Below are positions 44,899 through 54,395 of a stretch of 64,000 nucleotides of DNA, piece by piece. The stretch lies in contig NZ_FWXR01000020.1 of NCBI RefSeq assembly GCF_900176465.1, forward strand, positions 29,038-93,037, given 5' to 3'. The notes under the pieces were generated by a model that made no database searches, was not told where the DNA came from, and saw only the letters and a program-made list of their open reading frames with translations. This stretch comes from Fulvimarina manganoxydans (GTDB lineage Bacteria > Pseudomonadota > Alphaproteobacteria > Rhizobiales > Rhizobiaceae). A program made the translations under genes and the position numbers. How positions within the stretch are numbered: the stretch's first letter is position 1; the number at the start of each line of letters is the position of its first letter.

Positions 44899-45864
44899 TC
44901 AACCCGGCCGATATTCGCGATCGGCTTCCGGGTCCTCGTTCGAGAACGGAAGGTCCTTGAGCTCACTCCACACATCGCTTGGAATCGACGCAGACGCCCA
45001 ATCCACGGTCTGCCGCACCCGTTCCGCCTTGGACACGCCGATGATGGTCGAGGCGATGCGCGGATCGTCCATGGAAAACTGAAGTGCCGCCGCACCTGGC
45101 GCGACCCCATGGCGGGCGCAGGTCGTCTCGACGCGGCGAACCGGCTCCAGAGCTTCGTCGCTTGCCTCCTGATAGGTCACGCGCGGCATCTCGGCGCTGC
45201 CCTTGGCGAGGACGCCGCCCGCATAGGGGGCCGCGTTCAAAATCGCGATCCCGTTCTCATAGGCATAATCGAACATCTTTGAGGCCGAGCGGTTGAGCAG
45301 CGTAAACCGATTATGGCTGATCAACGCATCGAAGGGCCTCTCCTTCAAAAGCGGAAACATCAGATCGATCCGGCCCATGGCAAGGCCGACCGCATCCGCG
45401 ATCCCCTCCTCCTTCAGCTTGAAGAGTTCGTCGAAAGCGCCGCCTTCCTTCGTGATCTCGGTCAGGTCGCGGGCATATTCGGGATCGTGGAGATGGAGAA
45501 GCTGAACCTTGTCGAGGCCCAAGGCCGTCAGGCTCTCTTCGATCGACTGGCGAACCCGCGCGGCATCGAAACGGCCGGTCTCCATGTCGCGATCGAGCTT
45601 GGTGGATAGAACGAAACCCTCGGGAATCTTGCCGCCGCGTTCGCGGATCACTGCGCCGATCCGCGCTTCCGACCGGCCGAAGCCATAGGCGCGCGCGGTA
45701 TCGAGAAGATTGGCCTCACCATCGAAAATGGCATGGATCGTCTCGCGCGCCCGCTCTTCGCCAACCTCGTAACCGTAGGTATCCGGCATATTGCCGAGGC
45801 CGGAGGCACCAAAGCCGATCGCGGTCACTTCGAGCCCGGTCTGGCCGATGGGTTTCTTCTTCAT
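44899..45864 (-). CDS. Aldo/keto reductase (D-threo-aldose/L-fucose/pyridoxal 4-dehydrogenase group)
   Basis: 321 residues of AKR (beta/alpha)8 type. The tetrad is visible as LDTARAYGFGRSEARIG (Asp, Tyr), FVLSTKLDRDMET (Lys) and VQLLHLHDPEY (His). The subgroup oxidises or reduces fucose, arabinose or pyridoxal with NAD(P). Starts MKKKPIGQTGLEVTAIGFGA. First gene of a minus-strand pair with the P-loop kinase. Confidence 0.9.
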   Translation of the reverse strand: MKKKPIGQTGLEVTAIGFGASGLGNMPDTYGYEVGEERARETIHAIFDGEANLLDTARAYGFGRSEARIGAVIRERGGKIPEGFVLSTKLDRDMETGRFDAARVRQSIEESLTALGLDKVQLLHLHDPEYARDLTEITKEGGAFDELFKLKEEGIADAVGLAMGRIDLMFPLLKERPFDALISHNRFTLLNRSASKMFDYAYENGIAILNAAPYAGGVLAKGSAEMPRVTYQEASDEALEPVRRVETTCARHGVAPGAAALQFSMDDPRIASTIIGVSKAERVRQTVDWASASIPSDVWSELKDLPFSNEDPEADREYRPG

Positions 45865-46500
45865 ACCACTCTTTCTCGTCAGATATGCGCCCGACTGCTT
45901 CGAGGGGACGTATCAAAATCAGGCGGGTTCGCCAGTTGCGCTCTCACACTGCCCAACTGAATCGCGCGGCGGCAGCATGAATTCGATCGATAGGCGGCAT
46001 ATCACGACACTAGCCGATCGGGGAGCCGTTCGAGGCCCATGGCGGGCGAACGAAAAATCCGTTTGGCGGATCGCGGATCGATCATCGGTTAGAATTGTTG
46101 CGATTGCGGTGATCAATGGCAAACCACGACCCGAGCAAAAGACGCGTCGTCGAGACGACCATGAGGCGGGGACGGTCGCAATACTACGACCGAAACCGTC
46201 TCGCCAAGCAACCATCCGATACATCGCATTATTTTATAGGCTTACGGTCATACAACATTGACCATGCTGATTTTTCGAAAATGCTTTGATTTCAATTACT
46301 TCCGCTCAATCGAACTTGGATCAGCCAATTTGGTAAACGCCGCGTAGTCGGCGCACTGACAATCCGAACTAAAGTATCTTCAAATTCTTTCTGATGACGA
46401 TCGGGGAATACGGACATTTTTACTCAAATGCATTCGTGCAATTTGGTTCGAAAGCAAAGGATCGCGGCGCATCGTCTTCTCAACAACGGGGAGATCACCA
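45865..46500. other. 636-bp intergenic region with AT-rich half
   Basis: Between the divergent aldo/keto reductase gene and the BTLCP gene. I see no convincing gene. From about 46200 to 46460 the base composition drops well below the surrounding GC level, consistent with a promoter and long leader for the BTLCP gene or with a small foreign insertion. A purine-rich site (GGGGAG) lies just before 46501. Confidence 0.55.
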
Positions 46501-47103
46501 ATGAACCGCACAGCAACTTTCGGCATTGCTGCTCTCGCAGCTTTCGCTAGCCTGGCTCTGACCGGAGCGGCTTCGGCACGCACGGCTTCCATGGTCACGA
46601 CGGGTACGACATCGCAGCCCATCGGTCATTACGAGTTCTGCCAGCGCTATCGGGCCGCATGCCAACCCCAGCGTGTCTCCAACGCCGTACCGCTGACCGG
46701 CGCTAACTGGAAGACGCTGGTCGAGGTCAACAATGCGGTGAATTCGAGCATCTTCCCGCGCGAGGACATGGCAATCCACGGCAAAGCCGATGTCTGGTCT
46801 TATCCGACAAGCGAAGGCGACTGCGAAGATTATGTTCTCTTGAAGCAATATATGCTGCAGCAGGCGGGTTTCCCGACTTCCGCCCTTCTCATCACCGTGG
46901 TGCTGCAGTCGAATGGCGAGGGCCACGCCGTTCTGACGGTGCGCACCGACAAGGGTGACATGATCCTCGACAATCTCGCCGATCAGGTGCGGCCCTGGTA
47001 CGAGACCGAGTATCTCTATTTGAAGCGCCAGTCCGAGCGAAACGCAGGCGAATGGGTCGGCATCTCTGACGATCGCTCGCTCCTCGTCGGCAGCCTTCGC
47101 TAA
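46501..47103 (+). CDS. Periplasmic transglutaminase-like cysteine peptidase (BTLCP, DUF920)
   Basis: 200 residues. Signal peptide of about 26 residues (MNRTATFGIAALAAFASLAL, cleavage after GAASA). The catalytic triad of bacterial transglutaminase-like cysteine proteases is seen as SEGDCEDYVLLK (Cys), GEGHAVLTVRT (His) and ILDNLAD (Asp). Related to the LapG peptidase that releases surface adhesins, although many rhizobial members lie outside lap loci. No LapA/LapD partner is nearby. Followed by an intrinsic terminator. Confidence 0.93.
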   Translation: MNRTATFGIAALAAFASLALTGAASARTASMVTTGTTSQPIGHYEFCQRYRAACQPQRVSNAVPLTGANWKTLVEVNNAVNSSIFPREDMAIHGKADVWSYPTSEGDCEDYVLLKQYMLQQAGFPTSALLITVVLQSNGEGHAVLTVRTDKGDMILDNLADQVRPWYETEYLYLKRQSERNAGEWVGISDDRSLLVGSLR

Positions 47104-47128
47104 TTCGCGAAACTGCACACCCGAAACC

Positions 47129-47166
47129 AAAAAGGGCCTACCGCCGAAAAGCGGTAAGCCCTTTTT
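47129..47166 (+). terminator. Intrinsic terminator after the BTLCP gene
   Basis: AAAAAGGGCCTACCGC pairs with GCGGTAAGCCCTTTTT (one mismatch) around a CGAAAA loop. A T-run in the plus direction and an A-run on the left allow bidirectional action against the convergent DUF3126 gene. Confidence 0.85.
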
Positions 47167-47211
47167 GTCATCGCCGTCTCGAACCGAAGATTTCTCGACC
47201 GAGCCTCAATA

Positions 47212-47421
47212 CTATTCGAGGTCGATATCGAGGATCGTCATGGTGAGGTGGTAAGATAGCTCACCCTCCTCGGTATCCTTCGACAAAGTCCCGACGAATT
47301 CGTCATTGACGTAGACCTCCGCCGTATCGCCCTTCTTGGGCAGAGTACGGACCTGGATATCGACCCCTTTGAAGGTCCGTTTCAGATATGCGTCGAGTTT
47401 GCGGATCTCGTCAGGCTTCAC
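47212..47421 (-). CDS. DUF3126 family protein
   Basis: 69 residues, MKPDEIRKLDAYLKRTFKGV onward, with VRTLPKKGDTAEVYVNDEFV in the middle: the whole-length DUF3126 pattern. Small acidic cytoplasmic protein of unknown function, almost always found just after cysE in Rhizobiales, as here (134 bp downstream of cysE). Confidence 0.93.
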   Translation of the reverse strand: MKPDEIRKLDAYLKRTFKGVDIQVRTLPKKGDTAEVYVNDEFVGTLSKDTEEGELSYHLTMTILDIDLE

Positions 47422-47555
47422 GTCCTGTCCCTCGTGAATTGGTTTCGCCCATAGCTAGGCGCTTTCCCCGCAAGGCAAACGATTCCTGGCCGGAACACCA
47501 GATCGCCGGCTGCGGGCATGTGGTTGGTTGTGGATGCCGGTGGGTTCGACGAAGC

Positions 47556-48374
47556 TCAGCGCTCCAAACCCTGGTCCATTTGCCGTGATGGCTCAGCGCA
47601 GCCCTCATTGGTCGCGATCACCTTGGCAGGCACCCCAGCCACCGTTGAATAGGGGGGCACCTCTTTCAAGACAACCGATCCGGCGGCGATCTTGGAGCAA
47701 TCCCCAATCCGGATATTGCCCAAAACTTTGGCTCCTGCCCCGACCAGGACACCCTTGCCGATCTTGGGATGCCGATCCCCGAACTCCTTGCCAGTGCCGC
47801 CGAGCGTTACGTCCTGAAGGATCGACACATCATCGTCGATCACCGCCGTGAAGCCCACGACGAGACCGGTCGCATGATCGAGGAACATCCCACGGCCGAT
47901 ACGGGCCGCCGGGTGGATATCGGTCTGGAACACAGAGGACGACCGCGACTGCAAGAAGAGAGCGAAGTCCCGACGACCATTGTTCCATAGCCAATGAGCG
48001 AGCCGATGCGTCTCGATGGCGTGGAAGCCTTTGTAGTAAAGCAGCGGCTCGATATAGCGCTCGGTTGCCGGGTCCCGGTCATAGACCGCTTGAATATCAG
48101 TGCGCACGATCGAGGCGACCTGCCCATCGGCCCGGAACATGGCTTCGAAGGCCTGGACAATCATGTGGGCCGGCACATCCGGGTGATCGAGCCGTTGGGC
48201 GATCCTATGGGAGAGCGCCGCCTCAAAGGATCGCTGATTGAGAACGGTGGAATAGACGAAACCCGCAAGGTCGGGCTCGGTCTCTGCCATTTCGCCCGCC
48301 TCGCGGCGAATGCCGGCCCAGATCGGATCGCAGCTCTTGATCGGATCGCGATTGTCGAGTGGCACCTGGCTCAT
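47556..48374 (-). CDS. cysE: Serine O-acetyltransferase CysE
   Basis: 272 residues from MSQVPLDNRDPIKSCDPIWA with an AAGGAG ribosome site. An N-terminal helical SATase domain (about 1-140, FLQSRSSSVFQTDIHPAARI at its end) precedes the left-handed beta-helix of hexapeptide repeats, which contains the catalytic HATGLVVGFT region and GGTGKEFGDRHPKIG. It makes O-acetylserine for cysteine synthesis. The C-terminal tail, which usually carries cysteine-feedback residues, ends MDQGLER. Confidence 0.96.
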   Translation of the reverse strand: MSQVPLDNRDPIKSCDPIWAGIRREAGEMAETEPDLAGFVYSTVLNQRSFEAALSHRIAQRLDHPDVPAHMIVQAFEAMFRADGQVASIVRTDIQAVYDRDPATERYIEPLLYYKGFHAIETHRLAHWLWNNGRRDFALFLQSRSSSVFQTDIHPAARIGRGMFLDHATGLVVGFTAVIDDDVSILQDVTLGGTGKEFGDRHPKIGKGVLVGAGAKVLGNIRIGDCSKIAAGSVVLKEVPPYSTVAGVPAKVIATNEGCAEPSRQMDQGLER

Positions 48375-48517
48375 GTCGTCTCCTTCGAGCAAAGCTCAGC
48401 GGGTATAGCCCATGACGCCAACATAAGAAACAATCGCCTAGTCGGGAGTGGTTGAGCGTCACTTTCTCGGCAGAGAAGGCCCGGCGGCAAGGAATGGTGA
48501 CGTGCCGATGTCTGCTT

Positions 48518-48877
48518 TCAGGAGAAAAAGGTCCCTGCAAACAGAATTGCTTCCGCCGTCAGGATGCCGACAAGGACCCGGCGGCCGCATGTCAGATAGG
48601 CGACGAAGCCGAGGCCAAGCGCGCCGAGTCTGACCGGTAGGGAAAAATCGGCCATGGCACCGGTCGGATAAAAGACGAGCTGTCCGATCACGGCCGAGAC
48701 GAGAGCCGTGGCGACCGTTCGCGAAATCGCGGCGAGCGGCGAATGTTCGTCGAGTTGGCCCGAAGTCAGGACGCCCAGATAGCGCCAGATATCGGTGGGC
48801 AGCCAACCCGCCAGAAGGATGAAGGCAAAGGGCCACCAGGACGCCGCGATGCCGTGAAAGCTCAGATCGGAGATCAT
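48518..48877 (-). CDS. azlD: Branched-chain amino acid exporter small subunit AzlD
   Basis: 119 residues with four membrane helices, starting MISDLSFHGIAASWWPFAFI. Its ATG overlaps the azlC stop (ATGA), giving coupled translation. AzlD family signature FILLAGWLPTDIWRYLGVL is present. With AzlC it forms a two-component exporter for branched-chain or related amino acids. Confidence 0.92.
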   Translation of the reverse strand: MISDLSFHGIAASWWPFAFILLAGWLPTDIWRYLGVLTSGQLDEHSPLAAISRTVATALVSAVIGQLVFYPTGAMADFSLPVRLGALGLGFVAYLTCGRRVLVGILTAEAILFAGTFFS

Positions 48878-49626
48878 GCCACGCGCCGCCCATCGATCGC
48901 GCGCCCTAAGAGATAAGCGACCACGCCGCCAAGAAGGCCGGCAACGAGCAGTTCGAAGCCCGGCGCCAGCCAGTGGCCGATCGGCAGCGCCAACATACCG
49001 CTCCCCAAAGCCATACGGCCGGAGGTCTCGCGCGCCGAGCCATAGAGCGAGCAGAGGAAATAGACGGGTGTCAAAAAAGCCAACGCGCCCGTCGCCATGG
49101 CCGGGAGCTCGTCCATCAGGTTGAAGACGATGGCGACAATCACCGTGTTGATAAGCGTCAACGGGACCGCGAAGCCGGCGTAATAACTTGTCCGGCAATT
49201 GCGTGGGACAGATCTGAGCCGCTCCATGGCAAAGACCCAGCTGGTGACGGCAACAAAATGCGACAGAAAAAGGAGCGTGCCCTTTCGGCTTTGCGCCCCC
49301 CGCAGCTCCGGCATCAGCGCGACCACCATCGGCATCAGCCGAACGGACGAGAGCGTGACCGCGAAAGCGGCGGCCGGGAGCGAAGCCCCGGCGACCACGG
49401 CCCCTAGAATGATGATCTGCGCGGGCAGCGCCCAGACGGTTAGCGTGAGAAAGCTGGCCTCGATCCAAGTGATTCCCGCCTCGCGACACAGACCGGCAAA
49501 GCCAAGAAAGGCCGACATCAGGATGAGTGCCGGCGCGGAAACGAGTCCGCGCATGCCGCGCAGAAACCAAGTGAACCGCTCGCCCTGCGAAGCGGCTTGA
49601 TCGATCGAGTCGTCGGAGGTGACCAT
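48874..49626 (-). CDS. azlC: Branched-chain amino acid exporter large subunit AzlC
   Basis: 250 residues with about seven membrane spans. Typical AzlC segments are GLVSAPALILMSAFLGFAGL, the LPAQIIILGAVVAGASLPAA stretch and LSSVRLMPMVVALMPELRG. It exports leucine-type amino acids or analogues with AzlD. First gene of the pair; the 293 bp upstream toward clpA contain its promoter and the clpA terminator. Confidence 0.93.
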   Translation of the reverse strand: MVTSDDSIDQAASQGERFTWFLRGMRGLVSAPALILMSAFLGFAGLCREAGITWIEASFLTLTVWALPAQIIILGAVVAGASLPAAAFAVTLSSVRLMPMVVALMPELRGAQSRKGTLLFLSHFVAVTSWVFAMERLRSVPRNCRTSYYAGFAVPLTLINTVIVAIVFNLMDELPAMATGALAFLTPVYFLCSLYGSARETSGRMALGSGMLALPIGHWLAPGFELLVAGLLGGVVAYLLGRAIDGRRVA

Positions 49627-49836
49627 AGGCCGAGCTTATCGACGAGTGCTGCGCCGACTGCAAATGGTGAAGATAAGAAAGCCGGTCCGGCGATCGGCCA
49701 TACCTTCTTTCAACAGCGTTCACTTCTCCAAGGCGAACTGACACGCCATTCCGGCGGATGGCGTCGCCAGCGATCAGAACGAAAGCCCTTTCGCCAGCGT
49801 CTTCCGCGGTCGATTTTTGACGAGGACGCGCCCAAG

Positions 49837-49861
49837 AAAAAGGGCCGCTCAGGGGCGGCCC
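49837..49861 (-). terminator. Intrinsic terminator of clpA
   Basis: Read on the minus strand GGGCCGC pairs with GCGGCCC around CCCTGA and is followed by TTTTTC. It lies 59-83 bp after the clpA stop. Confidence 0.8.
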
Positions 49862-49919
49862 ATTCTCTCACGGCCCGAGGCCGGACATATCCGGCTTCGA
49901 GCCGAAGATGCGATCGATC

Positions 49920-52388
49920 TCAGCCCTTGGGCGGAACGCTTGGAACGCTTCGCGATCTGCGACCGTCTCCATTCGCGCTTGGCCCAGACTGATCGTCGGC
50001 CTCGTCATCGATCTCATCCGGCTCGTCGTCGATATCCGACCCGTCCGCTGCAACGAGATCGCGCTTGCGCTCGGCCTTTTTGGGCTTGGCCGGCGGCTCG
50101 TCCGGGATCGATTCGAGAGAGAGCGACTTCGCACCCGTCTCGCTTTCCACGACCGTCACTTTCACCGTGCCACCGCGTTTCAGCTTTCCGAAAAGCACCT
50201 CGTCCGCCAGGGGCTTCTTGATATGCTCCTGAATGACACGGCCGAGCGGACGGGCGCCCATATGCTCGTCATAGCCCTTCTCGGCGAGCCAGGAAATCGC
50301 ATCCGGCGAAAGCTCGAAGATCACACCGCGCTCGGACAGCTGAGCCTCCAGCTGCATGACGAACTTCTCGACGACCTGATGGATGACCGGTGTCGGAAGC
50401 GCGCCGAACGGAATGATCGCGTCCAGACGGTTCCGGAATTCCGGCGTGAACATTCGGTTGATGGCCTCTTCATCCGCACCCGTGCGGCGGGCCGAGCCGA
50501 AGCCGATCGCGGCCTTCGCCATTTCGGCCGCGCCCGCATTGGTGGTCATGATCAGGATCACATTGCGGAAGTTGATCTGTTTGCCGTTGTGATCCGTCAG
50601 CCGGCCATGATCCATGACCTGGAGAAGGATGTTGAACAGATCCGGATGCGCCTTCTCGATCTCGTCGAGAAGAAGCACGCAATGGGGATGCTGATCGACG
50701 CCGTCCGTCAGAAGGCCGCCCTGATCGAAACCGACATAGCCCGGAGGCGCGCCGATGAGCCGCGAGACCGTATGGCGTTCCATATATTCCGACATGTCGA
50801 ATCGCAGCATCTCGACGCCGAGGGTGGAGGCGAGCTGCTTGGCGACCTCGGTCTTGCCGACGCCGGTCGGGCCGGAGAAGAGATAGGAACCGATTGGCTT
50901 ATCCGGCTCGCGAAGGCCGGCACGCGACAGCTTGATCGCCGAGGACAGCGCTTCGATCGCCTGATCCTGACCATAGACCACGCGCTTCAGCTGAGTCTCC
51001 AGGTTGGACAGAACCTCCTCGTCGTCCTTCGACACCGATTTCGGCGGAATGCGCGCCATGGTGGCGATGGTCGCCTCGATCTCCTTCACACCGATCTGCT
51101 TTTTGCGCTTGGATTCGGCGAGAAGCATCTGCGACGCGCCAGTCTCGTCGATCACGTCGATCGCCTTGTCCGGCAGCTTCCGGTCGTTGATGTAGCGCGA
51201 GGAGAGCTCGACCGCCGACTTGATCGCGTCATTGGTGAACTTCACCTTGTGGAAGTCCTCGAAATAGGGCTTCAGACCCTTGAGGATCGAGATCGCGTCC
51301 TCGACCGAGGGCTCGTTCACGTCGATCTTCTGGAAACGACGGACGAGGGCCCGATCCTTCTCGAAGAACTGGCGATACTCCTTATAGGTCGTCGATCCGA
51401 TGCAACGGATCGCGCCTGACGAGAGAGCCGGCTTCAGAAGGTTCGAGGCGTCCATCGCGCCGCCCGAGGTGGCGCCCGCGCCGATCACGGTGTGAATCTC
51501 GTCGATGAAGAGGACGGCGCCCGGATACTCTTCGAGCTCTTTCACGACCTGCTTCAGCCGCTCTTCGAAATCGCCGCGATAGCGCGTGCCCGCGAGCAGC
51601 GTCCCCATGTCGAGCGAGAAGATCGTCGCATCGGACAGAACGTCGGGCACGTCGCCATCGATGATCCGCTTGGCAAGGCCCTCGGCGATCGCCGTCTTTC
51701 CGACACCGGGATCGCCCACATAAAGCGGATTGTTCTTCGAGCGGCGGCACAGGACCTGGATCGTCCGGTTGATCTCGTCGGCGCGGCCGATGAGCGGATC
51801 GATCTTCCCGATCCGAGCCTTATCGTTAAGATTAATGCAATAGGCCGTCAGGGCATCCTGCGGCGTCTTGCGCTTACCCTCGTCTTCCTGGCCCACCGTC
51901 GATTGGTCCTCTTCGACGCCCCGCAGCGGACGGCTTTCCGAGGCCCCCGGTCGCTTGGCGATGCCATGAGAAATGAAATTCACCGCATCGTACCGCGTCA
52001 TCTCCTGCTCCTGCAGGAAATAGGCGGCATGGCTCTCGCGCTCGGCAAAGATGGCGACGAGCACATTGGCGCCCGTGACCTCCTCGCGTCCCGACGATTG
52101 GACATGGATGACGGCGCGCTGGATCACACGATGGAATCCGGCCGTCGGCTTGGAATCCTCGTGATGTCCGGTCACGAGGTTCGAGAGTTCGTTGTCAATG
52201 TAAGAGAGAAGATTGCTACGCAGCAGCGTCAAATCGACGTTGCAGCCCCGCATCACGGCTGCAGCATCCTTATCGTCGACGAGAGCGAGCAGAAGATGTT
52301 CGAGCGTCGCAAATTCCTGGTGGCGCTCGTTCGCGAAGGTCAGCGCTTGATGAAGCGATTTCTCCAGGCTTTCAGAAAATGTCGGCAA
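49920..52388 (-). CDS. clpA: ATP-dependent Clp protease ATP-binding subunit ClpA
   Basis: 822 residues, longer than the 758 of E. coli. The N-domain (two repeats, about 1-150) is followed by AAA-1 (Walker [15 protein letters not shown], Walker [13 protein letters not shown]) and AAA-2 (Walker [16 protein letters not shown], Walker [14 protein letters not shown]). The ClpP-binding IGF-type loop is seen as [11 protein letters not shown]. The extra C-terminal about 55 residues are highly charged and probably disordered. It unfolds substrates for ClpP with ClpS, whose gene lies just upstream (8 bp). Confidence 0.97.
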   Translation of the reverse strand: MPTFSESLEKSLHQALTFANERHQEFATLEHLLLALVDDKDAAAVMRGCNVDLTLLRSNLLSYIDNELSNLVTGHHEDSKPTAGFHRVIQRAVIHVQSSGREEVTGANVLVAIFAERESHAAYFLQEQEMTRYDAVNFISHGIAKRPGASESRPLRGVEEDQSTVGQEDEGKRKTPQDALTAYCINLNDKARIGKIDPLIGRADEINRTIQVLCRRSKNNPLYVGDPGVGKTAIAEGLAKRIIDGDVPDVLSDATIFSLDMGTLLAGTRYRGDFEERLKQVVKELEEYPGAVLFIDEIHTVIGAGATSGGAMDASNLLKPALSSGAIRCIGSTTYKEYRQFFEKDRALVRRFQKIDVNEPSVEDAISILKGLKPYFEDFHKVKFTNDAIKSAVELSSRYINDRKLPDKAIDVIDETGASQMLLAESKRKKQIGVKEIEATIATMARIPPKSVSKDDEEVLSNLETQLKRVVYGQDQAIEALSSAIKLSRAGLREPDKPIGSYLFSGPTGVGKTEVAKQLASTLGVEMLRFDMSEYMERHTVSRLIGAPPGYVGFDQGGLLTDGVDQHPHCVLLLDEIEKAHPDLFNILLQVMDHGRLTDHNGKQINFRNVILIMTTNAGAAEMAKAAIGFGSARRTGADEEAINRMFTPEFRNRLDAIIPFGALPTPVIHQVVEKFVMQLEAQLSERGVIFELSPDAISWLAEKGYDEHMGARPLGRVIQEHIKKPLADEVLFGKLKRGGTVKVTVVESETGAKSLSLESIPDEPPAKPKKAERKRDLVAADGSDIDDEPDEIDDEADDQSGPSANGDGRRSRSVPSVPPKG

Positions 52389-52396
52389 GCTTCACC

Positions 52397-52786
52397 TCAA
52401 TTCTTTTCCATCACGCATTGCAGCGGATGCTGGTGCTGACGAGCGAAATCCATGACCTGCGTGACTTTGGTCTCCGCCACTTCGTATGTGAACACGCCAC
52501 ATTCGCCGACGCCATGATTATGCACATGCAGCATGATCCTCGTGGCTGCATCACGGTCCTTCTGGAAGAACCGTTCGAGCACATGGATGACGAACTCCAT
52601 CGGGGTGTAATCGTCGTTCAGAAGCAGCACCCTGTAAAGACTCGGGCGCTGCAATTTCGGTTTCGTTCGCGTGATGACGGACGTCCCTGGTCCGTCGTCC
52701 TTGTCGCCGCGACCCGCCTGAGAGCGGGCAGCGCTCAGTCCGGCGAATTCTGTCGATGTCACAAGGGGTTCTAGCGGTCTGCTCAT
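52397..52786 (-). CDS. clpS: ClpAP adaptor protein ClpS
   Basis: 129 residues. The ClpS fold starts at about residue 48: [20 protein letters not shown], the N-degron-binding and ClpA-docking strand, then [20 protein letters not shown]. The first about 45 residues are Arg/Lys/Gly-rich and probably flexible, longer than in E. coli. ClpS delivers N-end-rule substrates to ClpAP. Co-transcribed with clpA, 8 bp apart. Confidence 0.95.
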   Translation of the reverse strand: MSRPLEPLVTSTEFAGLSAARSQAGRGDKDDGPGTSVITRTKPKLQRPSLYRVLLLNDDYTPMEFVIHVLERFFQKDRDAATRIMLHVHNHGVGECGVFTYEVAETKVTQVMDFARQHQHPLQCVMEKN

Positions 52787-53150
52787 CGATCCACATGTAT
52801 GGTTTGTCGCCGCGGATTAAAGTGCGACCCCGCGCGCGACAAAATGCCAATCCTTCCGTCGGCTCCAGACAGGGCTCATCAACCCGCCTCTTCTATATTG
52901 TGGACGAGACCCGGAAGCGCGCAAGGGCTTGAATGTCGGAATTCAGCTTCGCGACGGGCTCGACGTCGAGACGAACGAGGCAACGACTGAAAGCGCCGAC
53001 CAAGCTCATCCGACACTCCATGTGGCGAGGATCGAGCCAATCGTCCACATCTCTCTAAGCGTGCCGCGACAAACCGATCTCATCGAAGATCACGTCAGCC
53101 CGCCTCACCGGCTGACGAGTTCTTCGGCTGATACCAGCAGCGTTTCAGCC

Positions 53151-53193
53151 AGTCGGACAAGGGTCGACCGGAACCCGTATTATTTGTCCGGCT
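53151..53193. repeat. Structured element: long bulged hairpin
   Basis: AGTCGGACAA (53151-53160) pairs with TTGTCCGGCT (53184-53193), nine Watson-Crick pairs plus one G-T. Inside it GGGT pairs with ACCC around an 8-nt loop, leaving GTATTAT as a one-sided bulge. The size and composition suggest a small RNA domain or an untranslated-leader structure of clpS. No known RNA family is recognised. Confidence 0.35.
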
Positions 53194-53311
53194 GCCTGAG
53201 CCGACCGGAACGGCATTCGTGATGCCTCTCGTCGGGAGCTTGCCCGAGGCACCTGTTGAGGTCCGACGCGACCACCCAAGCGCAAGGCATCTCTTGAGAA
53301 GCAAAATGGCC

Positions 53312-53329
53312 CGGGGCCTGAGAGCCCCG
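53312..53329 (-). terminator. Hairpin downstream of the phasin gene
   Basis: CGGGGC and GCCCCG pair around a 6-nt loop. On the minus strand ATTTTG follows after GGCC. It lies about 150 bp after the phasin stop and may be its terminator, though the T-run is poor. Confidence 0.4.
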
Positions 53330-53478
53330 AGCCACCACATTTATGTTCAGTCTGTCGCTTAGCACCATGACAGGCGCGACAAGGCGAGAGCAGCCAGGAC
53401 ACCGTCGTGATCAGTCCCCCAGCCTCGAAGAAGGGCAACCGGACCTCTCAATCCACCAGCTGTCTCGCCATTCGATAA

Positions 53479-53871
53479 TCAGGCAGCCTGCTCGGCGTAG
53501 GACTGAGCGTTGTCATAGACCTGCTGGGTGGTCTCTTCGGCCTTTTCCTTCGCCATCTTGGCCGTGGCCTCGTAGGGCTTATAGGCTTCCTTGGCGATGT
53601 CGGCGTAGAGTTCGTTCATCTTCGTCGCCTGGGCGATGAAGTCCTGATAGGCGGTCTTGGCGTATTCGGTCTGGATCTCGATCGTCTTGTCGAGCGACTT
53701 CGCCTGCATCAGCTTCTCGAACATGGAAGCCTGGAGCTCATAGGAGTGCTTGGTGAAGTCCGAGGTCTCCGTGGCAATCTGCTGGAAACCCTTGGTCACG
53801 GCGGCGAAGGACTTCAGCGTGTTGTCCATCGTTTCCTTGGTCATCTTGGTCGCGTCGTCGTAGAAATTCAT
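53479..53871 (-). CDS. Phasin family protein
   Basis: 130 residues from MNFYDDATKMTKETMDNTLK, with GGAG seven bases upstream. Entirely helical and amphipathic, with repeated FQQIATETSDFTKHSYELQA and EYAKTAYQDFIAQATKMNEL segments: the Phasin_2 pattern. Phasins coat polyhydroxyalkanoate granules or act as small stress-linked amphipathic proteins. No PHA synthase gene is in view. A TTGCACTGCAC motif about 190 bp upstream may bind a PhaR-type regulator. Confidence 0.9.
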   Translation of the reverse strand: MNFYDDATKMTKETMDNTLKSFAAVTKGFQQIATETSDFTKHSYELQASMFEKLMQAKSLDKTIEIQTEYAKTAYQDFIAQATKMNELYADIAKEAYKPYEATAKMAKEKAEETTQQVYDNAQSYAEQAA

Positions 53872-54395
53872 GATCGACTCCTTTGTCGGACTGTGTGTCT
53901 TCGATCTCAATGCTCGATCGGCCGTCGGGCGCGCGCATTTTCATCGCGATCAAGCTTTGCGCAGTCTATGCTGGAGCCTGCCGCCGCCGAAGTTCTTCTC
54001 CCGCGATACGACCGCTCGCAAAGGGTGCAAAACCCTCACCCGCCGTCTTGACCAACACTTATATTGCACTGCACAAAAATTCAAGAGTGGCCTTGGGAAA
54101 TCATCGATTCGAGAGGTCGACTTTCGTCGGGGCGCCCATGATGCCTACGTTCGATGCCTGGGCGGACTCAGGGGCCTCGGCGCAGCGCCAATCACGGCCA
54201 GGATCGATTGCGCTTTCGATGACGCGACATCACGAAGTCTCACAAAGCCAAGAACCTATCAGCAACCATAAACGGATTGGTAAGGCCGTCGAGGATAGTC
54301 TCGCCTCATGATCGGGATGCCTTTGTCCGCTCGAAGTCTTTGCCGAAAAGCCTTTCGGGTGCGGGCCCCGTCCTCATGAATCGAGGATACCAAGC
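53872..54395. other. 524-bp divergent region between the phasin and D,D-carboxypeptidase genes
   Basis: No gene is supported here. It contains the two divergent promoters. TTGCACTGCAC at 54064-54074, a TGCA-repeat palindrome-like motif, lies upstream of the phasin gene. Confidence 0.55.
54064..54074. promoter_or_regulatory. TGCA-repeat motif upstream of the phasin gene (possible PhaR site)
   Basis: TTGCACTGCAC contains TTGCA and TGCA repeats reminiscent of the TGC-rich sites reported for PHA repressors of the PhaR family. Position (about 193 bp before the phasin ATG) is somewhat far. Inference only. Confidence 0.3.

Larger units (their letters stand above)
52787..53478. other. 692-bp intergenic region between clpS and the phasin gene
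   Basis: Holds the clpS promoter region and the end of the phasin transcript. The open frames here have no ribosome site and no recognisable product. Two hairpins stand out and are listed separately (53151-53193 and 53312-53329). Confidence 0.55.

Noticed and set aside
45919..46261. Small frames on both strands in the 46-kb gap
   Set aside because: No ribosome sites and no protein-like composition.
49908..51419. Long frame opposite clpA
   Set aside because: Antisense shadow of a clear ClpA gene; no family features.
53145..53438. Possible small gene between clpS and the phasin gene
   Set aside because: No ribosome site and composition like non-coding sequence; the same stretch contains hairpins.
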